Assembly (NCBI GenBank): GCA_019054805.1
Contig: JAHQIY010000012.1
Span: forward strand, 2,790,001-2,854,000
Direction of reading: 5' to 3'
DNA length: 64,000 bases
Source of the DNA: Brachionus manjavacas
Taxonomy: Eukaryota > Rotifera > Eurotatoria > Ploima > Brachionidae
The notes under the pieces were generated by a model, which saw only the letters and a list, made by a program, of their open reading frames with translations, ran no database searches and was not told where the DNA came from. Below, piece after piece: positions 51,890 through 63,700 of this stretch (positions within the stretch are counted from its first letter, which is position 1; every line of letters begins with the position of its first letter). The translations under genes and the position numbers were made by a program.

Positions 51890-53720
51890 TTGTTTTCTGT
51901 ACCGAGCAAAAGCTCCTTCAGATTAAAAAAAAAAAAAACAATCAAATTTAAATAAAGTTAAATAAGATAGAATAAAAATTTAAAAAAATAAAATGTTATA
52001 AAATGGTTTAAAATAGAGGAAAATTAATGAAATTGAACTAGAGAGTTAAAGGATACATATTTTTAAAAAATTGTTGTTCAGGGAAAAAAGAAGAAATTGT
52101 TAGGTAGCAATTACACAATGGAGTTGGGTATTCAATAAATCTGGATTCGAAACCTTCTTTGTATTCCTCCACCAGTCTATGGAATAGAATGGAATAGAAT
52201 CACAAAAAATGGAATAAAATGACTCAGTCCTGTCCCAACATATCTCTCACTCAACTCAAAAAGTCAATTCGAGACTGTTAGTAATTTAAGTTTATTAAAA
52301 GCCTCATGATGTACGATGTTGGAGGGATTATCATATTTTAACTTAAGGATAGATCTTACTGCTGTATTCTGAATTACTTTTAGTTTTTTGATATTATTTT
52401 CTGAAAATGAATTCAAGCAAGGAAAAGAATAGTCTAAAATTGATCCGACTAAAGATTTATATAGATTTCCTAGTGTGTTCTGATTAAGACCCCATTTTTT
52501 ATTTGACAATATCTTAATAATATTTAGCCTTTTGTTGCAGCGTTTTTTAATTTCGTCTACTAATATATTAAAATTTAATTTATAATCAAATTTAATACCA
52601 AGAAACTTTATTTATTTTTGGCTCATTATTCTGTCTCCATATATTTTTAAGTTTAGATCATCACTCTCTTTTTTATATCTAGAAAAGACTACTGAACACG
52701 ACTTTTCTAGTGATATCTTCATTTTCCATTTAATAAGCCATTGTTCTAGTTCGTTGGTGTATTTTTTTTTCTTATTTTCAAAGTTCCCTTTTTTGTTATA
52801 AATGAAGAATGTAACTAGATCATCTGCGAAAAGCAGAGAGTATTCATTATTTGTTTTGTTTCTTTTGGGGATGTCATTAATATATATACTAAATAAAAGA
52901 GGACTAATTACTTAGCCTTGAGGAACACCTGCAGTTATTTGATATTCGTCGCTCAAGTGGTCATTCACATTTACCTTAAATGTCCCAATATCTAAAAAGG
53001 ATCTAATCCAGTTAGTCAAGTAATGAGGTGGATTCAATTTAATCAATTTAAAAAGTAGACCTTCATGCCAAACCCTATCAAAGGCTTTAGCAATATCAAA
53101 AAAAAGGTCACAAACTCTTTTTTTTCTATTAAATGATTCCAAAATTTTTTGAATTAAAAAGAAAAGATTATCTGATGTTCGCCGGTGTTTCCTTAATCCA
53201 GATTGCTCCTGGATAAGGATGTGAATTTTGTTCCAAATAATTGTATAATCTTGAAAATACTATGCGTTCCAGGAGCTTTCCTAAACAACTCGTTATACTA
53301 ATTGGTCTTTAATTTAAAGGATCTTGTACAGTAGAGGCCTTTTTTTGAATCATAGTAATGTTCGAAGTTTTCCACGCTTTCGGGACTTTACCTTCTTTAA
53401 GAGATAAATTAAAAAGTTCTAAGATTTCTATTAATGAATTTCTTGGTAAATTTTTTGCATCATATTATGAATTTGGTCAGGTCCTGATGCCGCTTCATTT
53501 TTCAATCTTTTTAGAGCCATAAATCATTTGAAATCAAATTTGGGATTAAATTTGATCCTTTTTTTGATCTAAATTTATTTATTTTTTTCCAGAATGGTCT
53601 ACTTGTCAGTGGGTTTTTTCCCATCTTCTCGATAAAATCAAACCAATTTTGATTCCAGAATTTTTTTAAAGAGACTTTTAATTCAAATGTAAGTTGTAAT
53701 TTCTTATCAGGTTTTGAGGT
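51890..53720 (-). mobile_element. LINE copy, minus strand
   Basis: Same family as 28374 and 44271. The 3' end AAGCTCCTTCAG (inverted) lies at 51909-51920. The ORF2 tail NTLGNLYKSLVGSILDYS (52509-52264) and RT motifs FFDIAKAFDRVWHEGL and YQITAGVPQG (53142-52912) are present. A TAG breaks the frame right after AGVPQG, and there are further frameshifts. The 5' end is cut within the pre-RT region, with a deletion near 53520. Confidence 0.9.
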
Positions 53721-53729
53721 TTTGTGTTA

Positions 53730-56700
53730 TGATTTTAATCATCATTACACACACTCAAATTCAAAATTTAAAAAAAAAAACTAAGTTTTCCATGCTTGCA
53801 ATATTAACTTAATTATATTTTATAGGAAATATAGCAAATTATTATTAAGTCAAATCCTAAAAGGACACATTCAACTCGATTTAAATTTCTTATAAAAATA
53901 GGCTCAAGTTACATTAGCCCTCTCGATTAGTGTTGGTGTCCGTGCAAGCGGACAGGCCAAAATTTTCCAGAACCGTAACCGTATTAACCATATAGTTTTT
54001 TACGGGCGGACTTTGACCCTTTTATTTTAGCGGGCTAGTTTTTGTCCTTTTGGTAACCGTTCAAATTTGAACGGGCGGTCCAAGAATAGTTTTTAGGACT
54101 GGATATCAAATTTGAGACATAAGAAACAAGGTTTCACCTGAAAAGGTTGAAAAATTATGTTTTTGTATGAAAATTATGATTTAGATTTAAAAAAAAACAT
54201 AAAATTTATAACAAATAAAAATAATGAAATAAACATTTTTTTTTAATTTTAATTCAAATTTTGAAAGTCTAGTTTGATAAATTGAAAAAGATAAAATCTC
54301 GAATAAAGATTTAAAAATTAAATTGACTTTGGTCTTAAATCAGAATTTAGAAAATTAAAAACGGATGAGGAATAAAAAATTAATTTGCTTTAAGAGTGGA
54401 CAAGACCTTTCCCAATTTTTTTCAAAATTAAAAATCAGGCTGACCCTAGCTTTAAAGTAAATATAAATTATTTCATAATGTTGAACTTTCGACAAGTTGT
54501 TAGTAAAAAATTTACGAAACCATCAAAAATTATTTGTACAACTTTGTAAAAAGCCAAAATTTGCCAAAAGCTGAAGTTGTAAGGCATTTGTTGTTGTTGA
54601 TTCACTTGAAGTTTTTTCACAAATTCTAAAAAAATCAAATGCAGTTTAAAACCCTTTTGTACAAATATTCAGATGTTTTTTCACCATTTTTCGATTTTGC
54701 CATCAGTAATAAATTATTGCTGTTCCTTTAATTTATTTCAATTTTCTTGAGTAATTTTTTTTCAGTCAGTCATTTCATTCTTTTTTCAAGTTTTGTATTG
54801 ACCTGAAATTCTTCTGACTAATTTAATCGAATAAAAGCTTTTAATTAAGTGGCACTTTGAAAATTAAATTAAAAATTAAACAGGTGTTTTTAATAATTTT
54901 TTAATTTTAGAAAATATTTTTTTAAAGAAAAAATTAGAAGAACTAAAATTATCATTCAGTAAAAATTATCTAATCCAAACGCTAAATGCATCAGCTTTAA
55001 TTGAAAAAAATTTAATAAAAATATGCCCACAAAATTAAATTTAAGACGAATTTATTAAACCTTCTGCTTACCCGAAATCTTAATCCAGGTCTCTGCCCCG
55101 GACCCCGACTAGCTCCTTTAAACATTATTTAGAAAAAATTATTTGCCATAATTTAATACAAACTATTTGTTACTTTTTTTCCAAAAAAGTCAAGTCTTGT
55201 TGGGAGTTAAGTAAGATTAAACTTTGAATTTTGAAAACATCTTTTAATTGTCTTTTTAAAAAATTTGGTTGTATAAAATGAAAATATTTTTGCTTGACAT
55301 ATTAACAGAGCAAGCTTCACCTGAAAATGTGCATGAAGGTGTAAGTGTATACAATACCTACACCTACACCTTCACCACGATACACTTAATTTTAAAATTA
55401 TAAATTTTCTAAACTCACAATTTTTTACCTAAATTAAAAATGTGTTTTTTTTTGCTTAAATTAAATGCTAATTTTTAGTAATAAAAATTATTTTTATTTT
55501 CCAGCAATTTATTTCAAATTTAAAAATAAGAAAATAAATTAATTTGGATGATTCGTTGTGTTTATTTAATTTAACTAAAATAATTGAATTAGCTGATTTT
55601 TTTTAATTTTCTTAAAATTAGAAGTTCATTTATTTTATTAAAAATGGAAAACAATAATTTCTCGATCTTAAAGAAAAATATTTGAAAAAAATTATGATCA
55701 AGATAATCAGTTAAAGGAAACGTGAAGAATTGTGACGAAAATGATAACGACAGTGAATTTGAATTTGACAGTGAATCCACCTACAAGTGAATTTGTATTG
55801 AATTAAAAATTAAGTTCACAGTTCACAATCTTATTTGATTAATTCGACAGGAATTATAAATAAAGGCGTAGTTGCTTATATATCCGAGGATTATTAGTTA
55901 AAAAGGCTGTGTTGAAATAAAATTTTAAATTATTTGAAACATGATTTGAATAAAAAACTTATCAATAAATATTGGCTTTAGCATAGCTTAACTAAATTTT
56001 TTAAATTTTATTTAATCAAAACTAATTTCATTAAAAAAAATTTAATTAAAATTTCTTAAGTAGATTTATTTAAGTCTTATTTAATTATTGTAAGTGTAAA
56101 CAGGTATGGGTGTAAATCTAAGTAAAGTATACAACTAAAGCTATACTACACTATGTCGAGATGGGTGTAGATTTCTCTGCATATTAATCAGTTAATATTA
56201 AAAATATTAATCATATATAACAGATAATGTTGACATTGACAAAAACGTCCATTGTTGCTAAAATTAACAAAAAAATAGAAAGTTCAGTTAAAAAATTCAA
56301 GAAAGCCTTGCATTAAGAGACATCTACATTAGATATAAACTTTAAAAAAAAATGGTTTATTGTTTTTGATAAAATAAAAAAACTTAATTTTTTTATTGAA
56401 TTTTTGGTCATTTGCAATAAAAAAAATTACATGAAGAAATGAATTATTTGACTTTAAGCCAACATTTTTTAATAATTCATATATTCCGGATTAACAAAAT
56501 TCGAACTTTTTAAAAAAAATTTAAAAAATGAATTTACAGAAGTAATCTAATTAATTCTCTGATAAATAGAAATTTCCTAAAGGAAAATTACAATAAACCT
56601 TAAAAGCAAAAGAGACCCTATAAATAAGAAAAAAATTGATGAATTTTTTTTAAGCAAATTATTTTGTTGAAAATTTTTTAAAATGAAATTCCTTTCTTTT

Positions 56701-56920
56701 AAAAAATGAAAGAAAATGTAATACTGTACAAAAAAAATATTTGATTAAATCAAAATTTATTTTCTATTATGGGAAAGTCAGTACAGAAATTAAAAAACAC
56801 TTGTAATAAAATATAAATAGAAATCATTTGATTTTTTACCAAAGGATATAATTCATATTATAAAAGCAATATGATACAAGAAATTATGCATTAAATATTA
56901 AATATTTTGCAAGAGCTCAA
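53730..56920. other. AT-rich intergenic DNA
   Basis: No gene seen in about 3.2 kb. 53931-54110 is GC-richer, begins TTAGTGTTGGTGTCC and holds GCGGACAGGCC and ACGGGCGG words; it looks like a solo hAT-type end. 55318-55390 has partly self-complementary GGTGTA/TACACC runs (GAAGGTGTAAGTGTATAC, CCTACACCTACACCTTC), with related words near 56105-56170. This may be the ends of an unrecognised element. Confidence 0.45.
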
Positions 56921-56924
56921 ATCG

Positions 56925-57412
56925 AAGCCGTACGTGGAGAGAAGAGAGGCCCTCGGATGGACGACACTTGAAGACCGACGTAAACGCGGCGATCTCATCC
57001 AGCTCCATAAAATTCAGCATGGACATGACCGAGTACCTTTCATAAATAAATGGCATCCAAATGTTGGCATCAAATGGACTTGACAGTCCAGCGGGTCTTA
57101 GCAGAAATAATCATCTTGCCATAGAGAGGCAGCTGGTAAGAAGTTGTGGTGTTCGTAATAACTTTTTCGTTAACCTTACAGCCGGACACTGGAATTCACT
57201 TGACCTACAGACAAGGATTACCCTAAACACCAACAAGTTTAAAAACAAAACAGACAAATTACTCAAACCTTTTTGAAACAAGAAAAATTAATTTTTAATT
57301 AACATAATCTTTTAAAACATTTTTTAAATTAGACAGCTACCATTGCAAGGTTGGATATAGCATTGCACCTCAGTTAGTCTGATGTAGCTTTTGTTATTAT
57401 TATTATTATTAC
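56925..57412 (+). mobile_element. LINE 3' fragment, second family
   Basis: Encodes KPYVERREALGWTTLEDRRK, RGDLIQLHKIQHGHD and, after a frameshift, VRNNFFVNLTAGHWNSLDL, the post-RT tail of an APE-type LINE. It ends with GTAGCTTTTG and a (TTA)n tail. GC content is higher than its surroundings, so it is probably a younger insertion than most here. Confidence 0.85.
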
Positions 57413-57700
57413 TTAACTTTAATATTTTATTATATTGCTAATAGACTGGTCGTAGGCTACTACTACACTACTAATACATCTACTACTACTAAAATAATTT
57501 GAAATGAAAAAAAAATTAATTTGGACTGAAAGTCAAATCAGACCCTCAAAAATTTACATAATTAGGTAAAATTAATTGAGACTAAAGTTAAATAGCATTT
57601 AATTTGCAGTCATTTTTTTCAAAAAAAATTTAAATAATGATGGTTTATTAATTTATTAATAAGATATTTTAAGATAAATTTTTAAAAAAAAATTAGAAAA
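57413..57700. other. 3' flank of the repeat-protein gene
   Basis: AT-rich, no gene. Should contain the 3' UTR of the minus-strand gene that ends at 57701. Confidence 0.4.
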
Positions 57701-60700
57701 TCAGTACTGGATATCCGTTTTATTGTTCAAGAAAAATTCCGGTGAAAACAAATTTGAGTTTTCATTTTTAACATAAGGTGGATATATGAACATATTTGGA
57801 TATGGATTATTTGTCGGCTTGAATTCTTTTTTAATACAAATATTCAAGCTTATTTTAAGTTTTTCAACATTTTTTCCACCAATATTATTAATATAAACTA
57901 AAATTTGATCAATGTATTGAGAAGAAAATGACGAAAATTTAAAATTTTGAAACGAAAATATTGTATAAGAATCAATAATTCGATCATTCTTAAAAGTAAT
58001 TACATTGACAAATGAATGTGCTGGAGTTTTCTGAATGACCAAATCTTCAATATGTGCGAGATTAAAATCTTGCAGATCAAAAAAGATGCTAACAAGTGGA
58101 AAGGAAATGTCAATCATTCGGTCAAAAATATGATTAACGTCTGTCAAAAAGGGCGACGAAGAAATAAATGAAAATAAATCAATGTTGCCAGAACCGATAG
58201 ATAAATGTTGACAAATTGACGAGTATGTTGTTGTAATTGCTGTTGTCGTCGTTGATAGTCTGTTCAAACAAGCTTTAATGCTTATTTTTACATTTTGAAT
58301 GTCATATCCGTTCTGGTTTCTGATGATTACTACAACCCTTTGTACTTGTTGTTGGTCAAAATTGGTCAAAGTAAATTTATTAGTGGAAAATTCAGTCTTT
58401 GAGTCTATAATCATGTCATTATTCATTAGAAGAACAGTAACTGTCGATGATGAAGTGTCTTTTGTCACTGAAACGGACACAATTCGGGCAAAAGTGTCAC
58501 TCGGCAGATCCAATTGAATGTTGGCGTTACTTGAATTGAAATTTACTCCTTCTGGGTGAAAGTTTGCATAGATTCTGTTTATGTCCGTAATTGCATTTGC
58601 TGATGTGATTGTCAATAATGGATTCATATAGTCAAATTCAATGACTGGGAAGCATGTTGGCCTGTATGTTGTTGTAGTTGTTGTTGGTGTTGTTGTTGTT
58701 GTCGTCGTTGATAGTCTGTTCAAACAAGCTTTAATGCTTATTTTTACATTTTGAATGTCATATCCGTTCTGGTTTCTGATGATTACTACAACCCTTTGTA
58801 CTTGTTGTTGGTCAAAATTGGTCAAAGTAAATTTATTAGTGGAAAATTCAGTCTTTGAGTCTATAATCATGTCATTATTCATTAGAAGAACAGTAACTGT
58901 CGATGATGAAGTGTCTTTTGTCACTGAAACGGACACAATTCGGGCAAAAGTGTCACTCGGCAGATCCAATTGAATGTTGGCGTTACTTGAATTGAAATTT
59001 ACTCCTTCTGGGTGAAAGTTTGCATAGATTCTGTTTATGTCCGTAATTGCATTTGCTGATGTGATTGTCAATAATTGATTCATATAGTCAAATTCAATGA
59101 CTGGGAAGCATGTTGGCCTGTTTGTTGTTGTAGTTGTTGTTGGTGTTGTTGTTGTTGTCGTCGTTGATAGTCTGTTCAAACAAGCTTTAATGCTTATTTT
59201 TACATTTTGAATGTCATATCCGTTCTGGTTTCTGATGATTACTACAACCCTTTGTACTTGTTGTTGGTCAAAATTGGTCAAAGTAAATTTATTAGTGGAA
59301 AATTCAGTCTTTGAGTCTATAATCATGTCATTATTCATTAGAAGAACAGTAACTGTCGATGATGAAGTGTCTTTTGTCACTGAAACGGACACAATTCGGG
59401 CAAAAGTGTCACTCGGCAGATCCAATTGAATGTTGGCGTTACTTGAATTGAAATTTACTCCTTCTGGGTGAAAGTTTGCATAGATTCTGTTTATGTCCGT
59501 AATTGCATTTGCTGATGTGATTGTCAATAATGGATTCATATAGTCAAATTCAATGACTGGGAAGCATGTTGGCCTGTATGTTGTTGTAGTTGTTGTTGGT
59601 GTTGTTGTTGTTGTCGTCGTTGATAGTCTGTTCAAACAAGCTTTAATGCTTATTTTTACATTTTGAATGTCATATCCGTTCTGGTTTCTGATGATTACTA
59701 CAACCCTTTGTACTTGTTGTTGGTCAAAATTGGTCAAAGTAAATTTATTAGTGGAAAATTCAGTCTTTGAGTCTATAATCATGTCATTATTCATTAGAAG
59801 AACAGTAACTGTCGATGATGAAGTGTCTTTTGTCACTGAAACGGACACAATTCGGGCAAAAGTGTCACTCGGCAGATCCAATTGAATGTTGGCGTTACTT
59901 GAATTGAAATTTACTCCTTCTGGGTGAAAGTTTGCATAGATTCTGTTTATGTCCGTAATTGCATTTGCTGATGTGATTGTCAATAATGGATTCATATAGT
60001 CAAATTCAATGACTGGGAAGCATGTTGGCCTGTATGTTGTTGTAGTTGTTGTTGGTGTTGTTGTTGTTGTCGTCGTTGATAGTCTGTTCAAACAAGCTTT
60101 AATGCTTATTTTTACATTTTGAATGTCATATCCGTTCTGGTTTCTGATGATTACTACAACCCTTTGTACTTGTTGTTGGTCAAAATTGATCAAAGTAAAT
60201 TTATTAGTGGAAAATTCAGTCTTTGAGTCTATAATCATGTCATTATTCATTAGAAGAACAGTAACTGTCGATGATGAAGTGTCTTTTGTCACTGAAACGG
60301 ACACAATTCGGGCAAAAGTGTCACTCGGCAGATCCAATTGAATGTTGGCGTTACTTGAATTGAAATTTACTCCTTCTGGGTGAAAGTTTGCATAGATTCT
60401 GTTTATGTCCGTAATTGCATTTGCTGATGTGATTGTCAATAATGGATTCATATAGTCAAATTCAATGACTGGGAAGCATGTTGGCCTGTATGTTGTTGTA
60501 GTTGTTGTTGGTGTTGTTGTTGTTGTCGTCGTTGATAGTCTGTTCAAACAAGCTTTAATGCTTATTTTTACATTTTGAATGTCATATCCGTTCTGGTTTC
60601 TGATGATTACTACAACCCTTTGTACTTGTTGTTGGTCAAAATTGGTCAAAGTAAATTTATTAGTGGAAAATTCAGTCTTTGAGTCTATAATCATGTCATT

Positions 60701-63700
60701 ATTCATTAGAAGAACAGTAACTGTCGATGATGAAGTGTCTTTTGTCACTGAAACGGACACAATTCGGGCAAAAGTGTCACTCGGCAGATCCAATTGAATG
60801 TTGGCGTTACTTGAATTGAAATTTACTCCTTCTGGGTGAAAGTTTGCATAGATTCTGTTTATGTCCGTAATTGCATTTGCTGATGTGATTGTCAATAATG
60901 GATTCATATAGTCAAATTCAATGACTGGGAAGCATGTTGGCCTGTATGTTGTTGTAGTTGTTGTTGGTGTTGTTGTTGTTGTCGTCGTTGATAGTCTGTT
61001 CAAACAAGCTTTAATGCTTATTTTTACATTTTGAATGTCATATCCGTTCTGGTTTCTGATGATTACTACAACCCTTTGTACTTGTTGTTGGTCAAAATTG
61101 GTCAAAGTAAATTTATTAGTGGAAAATTCAGTCTTTGAGTCTATAATCATGTCATTATTCATTAGAAGAACAGTAACTGTCGATGATGAAGTGTCTTTTG
61201 TCACTGAAACGGACACAATTCGGGCAAAAGTGTCACTCGGCAGATCCAATTGAATGTTGGCGTTACTTGAATTGAAATTTACTCCTTCTGGGTGAAAGTT
61301 TGCATAGATTCTGTTTATGTCCGTAATTGCATTTGCTGATGTGATTGTCAATAATGGATTCATATAGTCAAATTCAATGACCGGGAAGCATGTTGGCCTG
61401 TATGTTGTTGTAGCTGTTGTTGGTGTTGTTGTTGTTGTCGTCGTTGATAGTCTGTTCAAACAAGCTTTAATGCTTATTTTTACATTTTGAATGTCATATC
61501 CGTTCTGGTTTCTGATGATTACTACAACCCTTTGTACTTGTTGTTGGTCAAAATTGGTCAAAGTAAATTTATTAGTGGAAAATTCAGTCTTTGAGTCTAT
61601 AATCATGTCATTATTCATTAGAAGAACAGTAACTGTCGATGATGAAGTGTCTTTTGTCACTGAAACGGACACAATTCGGGCAAAAGTGTCACTCGGCAGA
61701 TCCAATTGAATGTTGGCGTTACTTGAATTGAAATTTACTCCTTCTGGGTGAAAGTTTGCATAGATTCTGTTTATGTCCGTAATTGCATTTGCTGATGTGA
61801 TTGTCAATAATGGATTCATATAGTCAAATTCAATGACTGGGAAGCATGTTGGCCTGTATGTTGTTGTAGTTGTTGTTGGTGTTGTTGTTGTTGTCGTCGT
61901 TGATAGTCTGTTCAAACAAGCTTTAATGCTTATTTTTACATTTTGAATGTCATATCCGTTCTGGTTTCTGATGATTACTACAACCCTTTGTACTTGTTGT
62001 TGGTCAAAATTGGTCAAAGTAAATTTATTAGTGGAAAATTCAGTCTTTGAGTCTATAATCATGTCATTATTCATTAGAAGAACAGTAACTGTCGATGATG
62101 AAGTGTCTTTTGTCACTGAAACGGACACAATTCGGGCAAAAGTGTCACTCGGCAGATCCAATTGAATGTTGGCGTTACTTGAATTGAAATTTACTCCTTC
62201 TGGGTGAAAGTTTGCATAGATTCTGTTTATGTCCGTAATTGCATTTGCTGATGTGATTGTCAATAATGGATTCATATAGTCAAATTCAATGACCGGGAAG
62301 CATGTTGGCCTGTATGTTGTTGTAGTTGTTGTTGGTGTTGTTGTTGTTGTCGTCGTTGATAGTCTGTTCAAACAAGCTTTAATGCTTATTTTTACATTTT
62401 GAATGTCATATCCGTTCTGGTTTCTGATGATTACTACAACCCTTTGTACTTGTTGTTGGTCAAAATTGGTCAAAGTAAATTTATTAGTGGAAAATTCAGT
62501 CTTTGAGTCTATAATCATGTCATTATTCATTAGAAGAACAGTAACTGTCGATGATGAAGTGTCTTTTGTCACTGAAACGGACACAATTCGGGCAAAAGTG
62601 TCACTCGGCAGATCCAATTGAATGTTGGCGTTACTTGAATTGAAATTTACTCCTTCTGGGTGAAAGTTTGCATAGATTCTGTTTATGTCCGTAATTGCAT
62701 TTGCTGATGTGATTGTCAATAATGGATTCATATAGTCAAATTCAATGACCGGGAAGCATGTTGGCCTGTATGTTGTTGTAGTTGTTGTTGGTGTTGTTGT
62801 TGTTGTCGTCGTTGATAGTCTGTTCAAACAAGCTTTAATGCTTATTTTTACATTTTGAATGTCATATCCGTTCTGGTTTCTGATGATTACTACAACCCTT
62901 TGTACTTGTTGTTGGTCAAAATTGGTCAAAGTAAATTTATTAGTGGAAAATTCAGTCTTTGAGTCTATAATCATGTCATTATTCATTAGAAGAACAGTAA
63001 CTGTCGATGATGAAGTGTCTTTTGTCACTGAAACGGACACAATTCGGGCAAAAGTGTCACTCGGCAGATCCAATTGAATGTTGGCGTTACTTGAATTGAA
63101 ATTTACTCCTTCTGGGTGAAAGTTTGCATAGATTCTGTTTATGTCCGTAATTGCATTTGCTGATGTGATTGTCAATAATGGATTCATATAGTCAAATTCA
63201 ATGACTGGGAAGCATGTTGGCCTGTATGTTGTTGTAGTTGTTGTTGGTGTTGTTGTTGTTGTCGTCGTTGATAGTCTGTTCAAACAAGCTTTAATGCTTA
63301 TTTTTACATTTTTAATGTCATATACGTTCTGGTTTCTGATGATTACTACAACCCTTTGTACTTGTTGTTGGTCAAAATTGGTCAAAGTAAATTTATTAGT
63401 GGAAAATTCAGTCTTTGAGTCTATAATCATGTCATTATTCATTAGAAGAACAGTAACTGTCGATGATGAAGTGTCTTTTGTCACTGAAACGGACACAATT
63501 CGGGCAAAAGTGTCACTCGGCAGATCCAATTGAATGTTGGCGTTACTTGAATTGAAATTTACTCCTTCTGGGTGAAAGTTTGCATAGATTCTGTTTATGT
63601 CCGTAATTGCATTTGCTGATGTGATTGTCAATAATGGATTCATATAGTCAAATTCAATGACCGGGAAGCATGTTGGCCTGTATGTTGTTGTAGTTGTTGT

